Shown here piece after piece: positions 24,097 to 35,376 of a stretch of DNA of 64,000 nt. The notes beneath the pieces are model-generated. The model saw only the letters and a program-made list of their open reading frames with translations, ran no database searches and was not told the DNA's origin. Origin of the DNA: Trichosphaerium sp. ATCC 40318 (lineage: Eukaryota > Discosea > Flabellinia > Trichosidae); NCBI GenBank assembly GCA_038496445.1, contig JALMLS010000466.1:310001-374000 (forward strand), written 5' to 3'. Numbering within the stretch: the stretch's first letter is position 1; each line of letters starts with the position of its first letter. The translations under genes and the position numbers were made by a program.

Positions 24097-27064
24097 TTAC
24101 AAATTTAAGTTTATGATTAATTCTTCACAAGTTTCTGGTTTTGTCCCGTTATCAAGTGTAGCTATTACTTTTGAATAGAGTTGTTTTGCTTCTTCCAACG
24201 AATCACCTTTTGATAAAACAACATTAGTATTGCACGTGCAAAAAAAAAAAAATAGAATTCCTCAAGTACGAGTACAAACTGGCCTTTTGACGTACCAACA
24301 CATGTTACGCCACATTTACCATACTCAGACAATGCACCGATAAGATGAAAAACGGCACCCTTTCCTAAATCAGGGTTCCACTAAGGGAAGTAAGCTCACA
24401 TGGCTCTAGAAAAAATTCAGTTTTAATTTGCAGTACCATTAAAGCGCTGCCACGAAAAATATTCATTAAATCTGACGGTAGTAACCCTCTATATGCCTCT
24501 GATCGTACATTGTCTGAAGCAATATAATATTTGGGATGGTCAGACTATGAATAGTTAGTTAAAGGCAACGACACTACTAACTTGTACTTACATCTTCACC
24601 AAAGAATTTTCCTTGTTCAACATCATAATTACCATTTGTGAGGTATTTTAACGTCTATTGTTTATCAGTTACAAGACAACAAATCTAAGTTGACCATTTC
24701 AACTAATAAACACAATGCCATACCATTAAGGGGTGTGTAGTGCCTCCAGTTCTTAAGTTAAGTTCAAGTGCTTTCACATCCATAAAACCATGATCTTTCG
24801 GAACGCTGATGAAATCCATAGAGAAATTACTACGATAAAAGGGTAAGTATCTACAAGACCTTTTGGATAATAGACAGATAAAAAAAACATTGATATAAAA
24901 TCCCTTTAGAAGGTAGCTTTGGTTAACGGATTTTCTTGTAATTTTTTATTTATTAAAATCAGTTTTCTTAGACGTACCCAACTACTCCTCTCTTTGCTAG
25001 TTCTTCACCTGCTTTCGTACCAAGTTTATTAAGCTTCGCTCTATATACTTCATTACATGGGAATGTACATCCAATATAAACTTGGTCACTTAGAAGCTGT
25101 TCGTGCTGTTAAAAAGTGAAAGTCAAATAAAATTAACAATTTGGCTTAATAAATTTTTAAACTCAGGATACTGTTGACATTACTGAAATCTTTCGCGTGT
25201 CAGGATTAATAAAAACCTGGACAGATGGTGAAGTCTTTCCAGGGCCCTCCATATATTTCTCAACAATACATCCCTACATCCTCAAAAGTCAGTAAAAAGT
25301 AATCACGTGTTCAAAGAGCAACTTTTTTTTTGGTACCATTTGTCTCATTTTTTTATTGTATGCACTCCAACCACCATGTATAAATCTCATTGTAGGTAAT
25401 AATGCATTAACATCATGCTCTGTAAGGTCAGCTATACTCTTCCCAGATTTTGAAACATCCAAGATTGCATTACCCTCGCCTTTTGATCAAACCGTTAACG
25501 CCAAAACAAAATAATTTCGATCTTACCTGAAAACCCATCATTTAATTTTACAATCAATCTCCTAAGATATGGTGTATTAGTACGTGACGTATGCTCATAA
25601 ATTATCGTTCGTACCTTATGCCAAAGTGATTCTGTTTTTCTAATTCCAAGATTCCCTTTGCCAAGTCCTCTGGTGTGTAAAAACTTTAAAAAAAGTGAGC
25701 TAATATTTTTTGAGGCTATTGCTATTGTGTTCACCTTTTGTACACTCCTGGGCAATGAGGCATACCAATCTCCTTAAAAAACTTTCGGCTACCCATTTTA
25801 GTACCCCAATGTAATGTGGTAGGATCAGTTGCAACTAGAACCGTTGGTCAAAACAAGAATGAATAAAAAAAAAGATGGTACCATTTTTAGCTCCAAGAAT
25901 CTTTGATAATTTACGTTCCGCTTCTGTAACCCGCAGGCACACAAATTTAGCTTTAGCCTTACCAATAGCTAGTAAAAACAGTAAGTTAAATAATATACCA
26001 CTCAACATCAACTAATGATTGAGTAATACCTCGTTTTATGCGTGCCATCAATCGAGGTCTTTGTAAGATTTTTTGTGTTAATGGAATACTTGTATTTGAA
26101 TCATATGTTGATAACATCATTAACCTTTCCTTAATATCTAAAAAAACAGTTGTCACGTGTCAGAAGTCTTACGGAAGATATCGCTTTCAGTACCGTCTTT
26201 TGCAAAGTGCGGTAATAAGTTAATATAGTATTCAATAATAGAAGGATGAAGAGGTAGCGATGAAACGAAGATAAGCTAAAAGAGTATGAGCAAACAAGTT
26301 TGTACTCATACATCATCAGTATGGTGAGATACTACACGTACTTTTATGCGAGGGAATCTTAGTTGCAAAAGATTAAAAAGTTGTCTCTCTTCGTAGAATA
26401 GAATGCCAGCAATCTATGATAACCCAATAAGTCACACGTGATCTAGTAAAAGAAAGATTTTTGATGCTGTTTGTACCTTGTTTAACTCCTCAGGGTCAAA
26501 ACTTAGTGAAGGTACAATAACCTTTACAGTCTCTTCTTCCTAAGATTGTTATTGAATACTATGAACGTGTATTTGTATTGTAAGTACAGAAGCAGGGTTG
26601 AAATTAGGTGATTGAAATAAAGGTGAACTATCTGAGTAACTCTCTTGAGGTGTAGTGAGATACCTAAGTGTCATTTAGAAAAGTTACCAAACGTCATTTT
26701 TGTTTGAACTTGATTACCATGTTCGTCTCCACGTGTTATTTTTAACATCATTCCATAAATCCCCCGATCTACCTGGAGACTTTGGATATGTTGATCCGTA
26801 TCCCTTAAAGGTATAAAAGTTAATATAACCAACTCTTGGAGGAGAGACTGTTTTGTCAAAAATGTGTCAAATTTTTTTTTCATAATTATGACAGATTTTC
26901 TACTCACTTCGAGGCCATCGACATGAAACGTTGGTTGCGTATCATCGGATATTCTGCGTGCCATCTAAACAAAGTCATTTGAAGTGTATCCGGGTGATCC
27001 TACATACACGAATTGGTGTTGTTGTCGGCGTGCTATAGCGACTCTCGAAAGTATCGCCAGACAT
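24097..27064 (-). CDS. IQCH/PGM1-type ATP-grasp ligase-like protein
   Basis: The start is placed at MSGDTFESRYSTPTTTPIR. A 45-nt intron (GTATGTAGG...GTTTAG) then leads to MARRISDDTQPTFHVDG. The N-terminal half carries the pre-ATP-grasp part (EELNKIAGILFYEERQLFNL). Next comes an LHWGTKMGSRKFFKEIGMPH segment and the ATP-grasp core: VKLNDGFSGEGNAILDVSK (nucleotide loop), VEKYMEGPGKTSPSVQVFIN, HEQLLSDQVYIGCTFP and SMDFISV. The metal-binding motif is ALELNLRTGGTTHP. These motifs match bacterial PGM1-type peptide ligases and the C-terminal part of eukaryotic IQCH (IQ-motif protein H, known from testis and flagellated protists). No IQ motif is visible here. The Glu/Asn metal ligands are kept, so the enzyme may be active; its substrate is unknown. 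About 750 residues, a dozen or more short introns. Confidence 0.8.
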
Positions 27065-27217
27065 CCTAAATAGGTCCTCACTTCCACTCGAAACGCGAAA
27101 TTGCGCTTGCGCTTCTTTTTTGCGTTAATTGTACGAATTTAAATTTAAAGCTTACTGTTTGAGTCCTGTCGCTCTATATATATTGTTAGTGTATGATACC
27201 GAGCAATTACGAAATAT

Positions 27218-27460
27218 TTACAAATTCGAACCTTGAATGATAAGTGTGCTGCCTGCTACTTCGCTTGGATGCGCTAAAACTAGCGATAGAGGTACTACAA
27301 CATCTCTTTGGACAAAATAGTGTATGTTGCTATTAAATCCAAATAGCGCAGCTAGTATATCCAATAATTCGCGTTCAGGCATACCAGGGTATAGTTTACA
27401 TGTTTTTTCTAACGTTTTGTACTTTATTGTAACATTTATAGACGGAATGCCGTGTTCCAT
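27218..27460 (-). CDS. Small protein, possibly ubiquitin-like fold
   Basis: One exon of 80 codons, starting MEHGIPSINVTIKYKTLEKT and ending STLIIQGSNL. Alternating beta-type strands around a short helix (ERELLDILAALF) and VPLS near the end recall a ubiquitin or PB1 fold. It lies between the phospholipase C 3' end and the ATP-grasp gene on the same strand. It could be a first exon of a longer gene, but no donor joins it well. Function unknown. Confidence 0.5.
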   Translation of the reverse strand: MEHGIPSINVTIKYKTLEKTCKLYPGMPERELLDILAALFGFNSNIHYFVQRDVVVPLSLVLAHPSEVAGSTLIIQGSNL

Positions 27461-27707
27461 ATTGCATAATAAGATTTTTTCGCTAATACTTGTTCTGGTA
27501 TACCAGAAAAAAAGCTAAACTTGTTGTTTGCAATTTGTTCACTGTCTCGAAAAAAGACCGTCCTTAATTGCACTTAAGCGGTATCCGAATAAGAAAATGA
27601 ACATGACACATAAAGAGGTACTAGTTGTGGGTTACGTTACTGCATTAAAGTCATATTTTGGCAGGTTTTTTATATTTTACATTCAGTTCCCATTTTTTGT
27701 TCTTTTG

Positions 27708-30700
27708 TCACGTGTCTCTGAAGGACAATTTGCAAAACAAGCTTGTCTCTCTTAACGCTTTTTTCTTACCTTCAGCGAATAAAGGAATAGTTCGATAACC
27801 AGAACGTATTGCGGCCATAGGCAAAAAACTAGTAAAAAATGATAAGTTGTTTCAGTACTGAAAGCAAAACAAAAGCATTCACCTGTTGAGTATCGTGTCT
27901 TGGCCTATAACGACGGAAATATGAAACACTGCTATCTTAGGACATGATATTAAAAATTGGAATTGCTCATTCCATACAGGATTCCATCTATTAGCTTCTT
28001 GGCGATTGTTAAGGCAAAAAATATACGAATCAAAAAAAAAAAAAAGGTTGGATACTGATAATAGTTGATCTCTTTCTGTTTCTCCTAGTATCCGCTGTTG
28101 CACCGTACACTGAAAATCTATGATATATTAAGAACTTACTATTACAACAAAATCTATCAGTACCGCACAACAACTTCGTTTTTACCACGTTTTGGTGGAG
28201 GCAATTGCCATCCACTTATCAATGTAAGTGTAAACGCCAACTTTGGCGCTAATTTAGCATCTGAAGGATTCAATATTTGTTTTGGTTTCAGCATATACTC
28301 AGGCTTTAAAATATACCTTAAAGTTTACCAAATAAGTCACGTGTCAATCAAATAAAAGTACTACAAAAATTACAGCGACAAAACTGAAAAAAAATTTACG
28401 TTAACTAATAGCTATGACTTACCCACATCCACCATTTAGTGAAAACAATGCTCTATTTATTTGCATAGCTAGATCATTTGTCTATAGTATAATTAAGATA
28501 ACATAGGAGGGAAGATGAAAGGAATAAAAAGGCGTACTTGATAATTTAATGATACCAGTTGACAACCTGTCATCCAAAAAGACGTAGGCATAAAATTACT
28601 CGAGTCTACACGGGCACCCTTAGGGTAAATACGGACGAATGAATTTTGTGTCCAATTAATGAGTTTCTTTGGCTTATTTACAAGTTTTTTAGCCGCATCC
28701 TCGTTAAGAGAAGCGAGCTCCCATCCATTACTTAATAATATGTTAACGAAAAAAAATCAAAGATGTGCATACTTTTTTGCTTTAAAGCCAGGCCATGGAC
28801 GGGTCTAATTCACTCGTTAGCAATTTTTGTAAATTAATGTGATATTCTTACTTTAAAGTGGATGCGCTCTAGGAGTTCTTTTGGCGTATGTGTCCACGGG
28901 TTTAAAATATCTTCAACTTTTTCTGAACCCTTTTTCTTCTTTTGAGGATTCTATGACAAGTTTAAGCGAAAGTCATTATCCAAGATTAACGCACCTTTAT
29001 AAGTACTTTACCCAATAGATCTTGGGGAGAAGGTAAATCACCTGAAGATGCACCACCAGCCAAAACTAAGGGGAATGGTTCAAAAACAAGACATAAAAAA
29101 AGTAATATTGTACCTGCATTGAACAGTGAAGTCACTTTACTGTCAGGAAGCATACCCGCCGCTTTTTGTCGAAATAAGTACATTGGCATATCATTGCTTA
29201 TGTATCAATTGAGTACATATGAAAATGCGTACCGCCTAGAATAGCATCAAGTTGCTTTACAAACTCTATTTGATTTGTTGTTGTAAGATGATTTTCGATG
29301 CTAAGAATGATCGGATACTGTGAAGCCACGAAACCATGATCACGTATACATATGAGTACATCATTTAACCGTACACTAGAAGTTAAAGTTCCACCATGTG
29401 TGATTATAGGGCCCTTTCTGGAATCCCAACAATCAACTAAAAGAACAGTTAAACGTGTATTTTTGTTTTCTTCGAAAAGGTGTCACTCACGTTCAATGCA
29501 TCTACAGCCTTCTAAGAGTACTTTTTTGTATGCTTCTACAGAAGCTTTAGATTTAAGTTGATCTCCCTTTAAATTTAGTGAGTAAAGTATATAAAGACGT
29601 GGAGCATACCTCCAAGTAAGTATTATGAGATGAAGCAATTAAGTAATGAGACAAAGGGTGAGACATATCCTCCGTTACTTTTTTGACTTGATTATCACAT
29701 GGTCCGTTGTGTTTAGATACCAAGTAATTGATAAATCCTTTCATTGACAGACAATCAGGCGGTACAAAATCTTGTTGCTAAAAAAGTTCCAAAAGGGTCA
29801 GTAATTTCAATGACTGTTTTTACAATTTTTTTTTGTGTATTAACGAGTTTTTTTTGTTGACCGTACGCCCTGTGCGACAGCTCGCGACCAGCCGACATCT
29901 TGTGCTGGTCGCACAAACGCAGGTCTTGATCCAATCGAAGTATTTCTACGACGGAGTCTCATAGAAACACGTACCGATTGCCAAGAGTTCGTAGTTGGTC
30001 TTTGGAAAACAGCGCTAAAAAGTTTATTGTAAGTTATCTATTAGAAAGAAAGGGACCTTCCTACCTAGTAGATTCAGCAATCTGTTTCGTCTTGGAAGGA
30101 ACAGCTTTTGTAGACATACTGTGAGATATACCGGCTACAAACAGGTTAATTACAGAAATCCAAAAGCAGTGTTGAAAGTACCTGGTTGTTCCATTTTTGT
30201 AGCACCAGTACCAAGCCTGCTTCTCTTCAATCGTTCCTTCGTTGGTTCAGCTTCTGATTTTGCAATAAGTGCTGTAACATATTGTGGTGTTGCGTTTATT
30301 TCCTGAATGTAGAGTTATAACGTTAAACAAACAAAAAAAATCACATGACACGTGATTTTTGTTACATACATTTTGATCTTCTCGCACAAACTTGTAAAAT
30401 TGTTCATCTTGGATGTATTTTTTGTCCGAGAATTTATCGTGGTACACCTTTTGGAGTTCATCTCTTACCCTAATATTACTGTTATAACAAACAACCTATG
30501 ATGTCCCAAAAAGAACCTCAAAGATTTGATAAATCTAACAAACTCCACAAAATCGAGAGAGCCAGTATTACTTGTGTCAAAGTGCTAACCGTCAATTAAC
30601 CAAAGATTTCTATCATTCATTCCATTAAACTTACCTCCAAAACACCTCTCAGTGTATCACGTGGCATATCAACACCAAGTACCTAGTTTTTGTTTAAAAA

Positions 30701-31623
30701 AAGGAACTAACTTGCGCTAGTGTTGTTTGTAACACACATACCCGTAGCAAAGAAATAACTTCCTTATACTCTACCTGCCCATCATTATTCGCTTCTGCTA
30801 TTTGCCATTTTTCCAAAGCATACTTATAGTCCTGTCAGTGCTTTGTTAAGGATTTAAACAAAACGGTTAAACAAAAAGACAAATGACGCTATCGGTTTCT
30901 TTCTGGTCCACAAGGATACTTTTCACGTGCTTCTTGAAGCTGGTACTCCTCTATATTACGTACGTAAGGGTATGTTCTCTCATTTAAAAGGGGAACGTAC
31001 TGTCTAGGCGCATTTTTATTGATAGAATTTGCTGAATCCAATAAGCACACAAGTGTGCATTCGACGCTCTAAGAAGGAATGTAGCCGTGAACGTAGTTAT
31101 GCATATTTGTAGTGGCCTATTTGGGCGTTTAGAGAAAGATGACACTCTGTAAGTTTTTTAATTGTTTTTTGCGTACTCCTTTGTATTTGAGACAGATCTA
31201 AGCGTGATGATATCAATAAAGCGCTTTTTGCCTACATTGGTGTAAATACAATTGCTAGCTACCAGTTTACCTTTGAAATCCTCTTTTTGAGGTTCCCTAG
31301 CATCATCCTCCACTTCTCCTCGGTTTAATTCTTGATAAAACAGTTTTCGCCTGCTCCTTCCTAAATGGAACCAGCAATTGGTCCAGCGCTTCCCTTGGTA
31401 ACAGTTTTAATATCCTGCCTATTAAAGGAAAGCAACGGACTACAAAACCGCAAAACATACCTTGGCATAAACTCAAGTACCCCTGTAGAGACATCCTTGC
31501 ACTGCTAACGTGAAGTCGCGCCTTTTCAATGGGGCTGTGGAAAAAATGAAATTCAACGCCTTTTCGACGCTTTAATTGGTTAACAAGTCCGTAATTGGAG
31601 TCAGAGATATCAATGTATTTCAC
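27708..31623 (-). CDS. Phosphoinositide-specific phospholipase C, PLC-delta-like
   Basis: Cleaves PIP2 into IP3 and diacylglycerol at the plasma membrane. Domain order: PH ([52 protein letters not shown]), EF-hands ([20 protein letters not shown]; later [11 protein letters not shown]), X ([40 protein letters not shown]), Y ([31 protein letters not shown]) and C2 ([24 protein letters not shown]). Both catalytic His (SHNTYL and THGGTL) and the metal ligands of ELDCWD are present. An Arg/Ser-rich insert ([17 protein letters not shown]) sits just before X. About 17 introns. ATG at 31623 gives an N-terminal extension before the PH domain; a second ATG at MSLQGYL is an alternative. One exon join between PH and EF is not settled. 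The stop codon lies within a TCACGTG motif. Confidence 0.92.
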
Positions 31624-31709
31624 AAGTACTTGAACAATAAACTAGGTGGTTTTAAAAGCTAATAAACGCTGTTTTAGACTTCCCAAAATAACGTGAATTT
31701 TTATTGATG

Positions 31710-32856
31710 TTAGTGTGTTGCGTAGTACACGAAATACTCAATATTGTATGCATTCTTGATGGCTCTGCCAGGGTTGTCTTTAGCCAATTTCTTTATTGCA
31801 GACTCAGTTTTGGCATCATCCTAGACGCAAGGAATGTAAAATTAAAGAATCAGCTGGGATTTTTTTTTCGTACAGTTGTTCCTCCAATGTCGTTGAAATG
31901 AGACATTTCGTGGACAACAGTTGATGATCTGTCGCCTGGATTAGACCAGAAGAGGCCGCAATAGTGAACAGTGTGAGATTTATCACCTTTATACACCCAA
32001 GCGTAGTAGTTAGCACAACTAGCAACGATTGAGAACACGTGTTAACTATGGAGATTTATGATACGTACTCGTTACAACATAGTGCGTTGAAACTGTTTGG
32101 GTTTAGAGCGCTGTCAATTTTTCCACACATGTTAGAGACGGTGTTCCAACGACCTCCACCATCGGCACCCAACCATGTTTTAGCAACACTTGTGCTAAGC
32201 AAAAAGTTACTTTGAAAAAGAGCTAAACAAGGTTCTACCATGTTTTCTTTTTAAGACAGCTTGCAGCTGCACCAGCTTCTTTTTTGCCTTGGCTAATTGC
32301 TTGTTTGAGTTGGCTCAGTCGAGACGAAGAACACTTTGGGCATTCTGCTTTGGGCATATCTCGGCTAAGTGCCTTCGCTTGTACCACTCGAATTGTAGCG
32401 TTGTTTGTCAAGAGGTTCATCCCGGGATGATTTAAAGCTCGAAGTTCAACGGTGTACACACCTGCGTTTTCCAACTGGTAGTGGACAGCAATATCGACGT
32501 TTGTAGTTATCGTAGCATGAGCTGGAACTATCAAGAAGTCTGTTGGAAGTGGATTTTTGCCTGAGGGAAAAGTCAAACACTAAATCACGTGATCAAATAG
32601 CTAGCTTCTTTTAGAGCGCACCAGGGTAGTAAACCCTTCCAGAGTACATAACAGTATTCTTGGATTCTTGAGTTTTCACGATGAACATATCGCTCTTAAT
32701 ACCCTCAAAAGGTGTACCAATCATCGCCATTTCGACGTTATGATCGCTTGGGTTCGAAACGACGTATTCGATTGTAGCGTCTTGTTTTGATCGTATTGAA
32801 ACGTCCAAAGCTGCTATACATGCTATCACAGCCAACGAAATTATTAAGAGCTTCAT
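31710..32856 (-). CDS. Secreted M35 (deuterolysin/peptidyl-Lys-type) metalloprotease
   Basis: Begins MKLLIISLAVIACIAAL, a clean signal peptide, so it is secreted. The N-terminal half is a beta-rich domain (ATIEYVVSNPSDHNVEMAMI, NVDIAVHYQLENAGVYTVEL), as seen before the catalytic domain in several M35 members. The catalytic part holds CGLFWSNPGDRSSTVVHEMS followed by HFNDIGGTTDD: the HExxH zinc motif and the GTxD aspartate that define aspzincins. The last exon ends NIEYFVYYATH, matching the family's C-terminal NAxNYEYF pattern. Five or six exons, about 300 residues. Likely an extracellular digestive or virulence protease; specificity for Lys or Arg cannot be read from the sequence. Confidence 0.9.
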
Positions 32857-33147
32857 TTACTGTGGTGTTAGTTGGTAAAATGTATGAAATCATACCGCTA
32901 AAAATTCCTAGATTGTTGGGATTTCGTCAACAATCCTGACGCAGTTCGCCTATACATCGCAAATGCTACTATCCAAGGGTTGTATTCAAGTGTCGGTGCA
33001 CATTAAAATCGAGCTATTTTCGGCAAAGTAAGGCAAAACTTAAGCCAATGCCCACAATTTCATCGGTTTAGTCTCCATTTTCTGATAAGATCGTCATTCG
33101 TTTGAACTGTCAGGTCTTCTGATCACGTGCTACCAAAAGCATTCTAT

Positions 33148-33872
33148 TTATTTAAATACAGCTTTTTTGTAATATTTTAATTCATCAATAGAGTCACGAA
33201 TGTCTTGCAGTGCTCTATGTAAATAACTCTTTGGTGGCGCCTATGAAAAATGTTAGAAGAAGTTGTGTCAAATGTCAAATGTCTTTGTTTTTTTTTCACA
33301 TTTTTGTTGACAATTTTATCTCTTCGTACCTTGTTAAACTCTTTAGGGTACCACCTTCGCGTTAACTCCTTTATTGTTGATACGTCAATCAACCTGTAGT
33401 GTAAATGTTTTACAAACTGTGGCATGTAGCGATCAAGGAACTTCTTGTCAGCGTGTATGCTATTACCACATAGAATAGCAGTTCCTGCTTCAGTGTATGG
33501 CTTGGAAATGGTTATTATGCTTCGAACTTAGCTTCACGCGCACCTTGATGAAGTCTAGCATTGTTTTCTCTACGTCTGACATCGATAGCTTGGATTCTTT
33601 GACTTGTTTTGTCAAACCCGATTCTCCGTGATGCTTAATGCACCATTCGTTCATATTGTCCATTATAGAGTCTGGTTGATGTATAATAAGGTCTGGTCCC
33701 TTGATTTATTGTAAATAACGTTAAAACTTGTAATACGCGCCTCTTTTAGTATATTCAAGTCCTTATCTGTAATAATACACGCCATTTCGATGATTGTATC
33801 TTTGTTACAATCTAAACCCGTCATTTCAAGATCTACCCACACTAGGTTCGTCGATTTATCTCCTGCGCTCAT
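33148..33872 (-). CDS. REXO2: Oligoribonuclease (REXO2/Orn)
   Basis: 3'-5' exonuclease that removes RNA dinucleotides in mitochondria and cytosol. It starts [20 protein letters not shown], giving the first DEDDh residues in DLE. The second exon segment includes [18 protein letters not shown]. Then come [29 protein letters not shown] (third acid) and [34 protein letters not shown] provides the final His and Asp. The family length of about 180-190 residues is kept. No mitochondrial presequence is evident. Confidence 0.95.
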
Positions 33873-34008
33873 CTTTAATCGTTCCCGCTCTATTTTGTTG
33901 GTAAGGAAGAGATGTTTTTAAGTGATCTTTCTTGAGTTTCAAAAAAAAAAAAGTCCTTGACATTTCGTTGTTTAAAAATGGCGCTTGTACGGCACACTTT
34001 AGATTTCT

Positions 34009-35202
34009 TTAGGTTACTGTTAAATTATTTACACTCATACCAATCTTCTTCCTCTTGAATAGAGATCGTGATTGCTCTAGCAATTGCAGTTGGATTGATT
34101 TTTTACCTAACATAGAAAACTCTCTCCATTGCCAATTTATAGTTGGATATAATACATCAAGTACTCTAGGAAAGTAATTGAAAAGACCTACGTGACGCGT
34201 AAGTAAGTTAACGAGTAAAACATGTAAAGTGTCACCTCTGCCTCCGTTCTTTGCAATTTGAGTAGACGAAACGCGATACCATTGTTGTGGCTTTGATATA
34301 TCTAAAGTCTTTTCTATACTCTTTAAAAACCTCATTTGATTCATACGTTCTTGCCAAAAACCTCGTGGAACATGTTCACGTTCCCAGCATCCGTGTGGGT
34401 ATAGTTTATTCAAAGTTTCAGCTACAACATCACCATACCTTGCTAATATTGTAGCACCACCTGAGAATACTATATCATCTTTAGAGATATCATTCCACCT
34501 ATCTAAAGTCTTAACGTTAAGTTCCCTGCCAATGTCATTGAATTTTGCACGTTGATTTCCCATGTCATGCCAAAATCCTTGTGGAGCTGTATTGAAACGC
34601 CAAAACACCCACTTGTAGTCAGGATAAATAGCTTTTAACGTCTTTGGTATTGAGCAATTGTAGTTTCTAAACGCATTCATGTTCTTACCTTGAATACCAG
34701 CTAGATCGTCAGTTGTTATATTGTACCATCCATCTAGAGTAAAGATGCAAAGCATTTTTGCAATTTTGTCACATTGTTCTTTTTTGTTTTTTGTACTGTT
34801 CCAGTAACCCTGAGGCGCTGCTTTAAACCGCCATGGCGTCCAAGAGTGCTTGGGATATTTATGAGCAAGTGCCTTTGTTATTGAGTCATTAAATGGCCTC
34901 ACAATACCAGAACCACCGTAGTCGCGTAAATCTTGTATAGTACATTTGTACCAATCATCTAGATGCATGACGCCAAGTTTTAACGCTAAATCATCGAATG
35001 TAGTTCGGTATTTTGGGGTTTTTTGACGGATAGGTGCCATTACTTGCGCATACGCTCTGCGATTCTTTGGGGTAAATCGTAAAACAATCGTGTGACATGT
35101 TGAGGTATTCGCGTATTTCGGTTTTATACACTTGCATTGCTCGCAACGCGTACCAATACGCTCGCCATAAGTGATTGCGCGGCTCGTATGATTGTACATC
35201 AC
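34009..35202 (-). CDS. Four-repeat Trp-rich protein of unknown function
   Basis: A rare intronless gene here: 397 residues in one exon. Four repeats of about 75 residues lie at about 68-143, 144-220, 221-291 and 292-362. Each has a short helix, a W-Y/W-N pair (LDDWYKCT, LDGWYNIT, LDRWNDIS, PQQWYRVS), a GG or G-rich turn, then YP and W-W (HSWTPWRFKAAPQGYW, YKWVFWRFNTAPQGFW). The first three end PxGxW. Before them is a Cys cluster (CEQCKC) and a basic stretch (RFTPKNRRAY). The protein ends with a Lys/Arg-rich tail. I have seen similar motif spacing described for uncharacterised eukaryotic proteins but cannot name a family. The regular repeats suggest a solenoid, perhaps binding nucleic acid. 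Codon use looks like that of its neighbours. Confidence 0.85.
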   Translation of the reverse strand: MMYNHTSRAITYGERIGTRCEQCKCIKPKYANTSTCHTIVLRFTPKNRRAYAQVMAPIRQKTPKYRTTFDDLALKLGVMHLDDWYKCTIQDLRDYGGSGIVRPFNDSITKALAHKYPKHSWTPWRFKAAPQGYWNSTKNKKEQCDKIAKMLCIFTLDGWYNITTDDLAGIQGKNMNAFRNYNCSIPKTLKAIYPDYKWVFWRFNTAPQGFWHDMGNQRAKFNDIGRELNVKTLDRWNDISKDDIVFSGGATILARYGDVVAETLNKLYPHGCWEREHVPRGFWQERMNQMRFLKSIEKTLDISKPQQWYRVSSTQIAKNGGRGDTLHVLLVNLLTRHVGLFNYFPRVLDVLYPTINWQWREFSMLGKKSIQLQLLEQSRSLFKRKKIGMSVNNLTVT

Positions 35203-35376
35203 TATATTTTGGTTGTAGATAATGTTAGGGCATCACGCGTGAGTTGTTGTATTATCCACGTAAAACAAAAAAACAATTGCTTTAGTTGACTAATGTAAGC
35301 TAAACTTAAATCATAGTTCAGGTCACCAATCCCTCTGTACACGCTTCCTGTTTAGGCTACGTATACGTGTATTACC
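35203..35376. promoter_or_regulatory. Divergent promoter, Trp-repeat gene / U-box ligase
   Basis: 174 bp between two ATGs on opposite strands. It contains runs such as AAAACAAAAAAACAATTG. No distinctive element. Confidence 0.4.

Noticed and set aside
31303-31623. A separate small gene upstream of phospholipase C
   Set aside because: Using the acceptor TTACCAAG the exon joins to [11 protein letters not shown] and becomes the PH domain of the phospholipase, so it is the first part of that gene.
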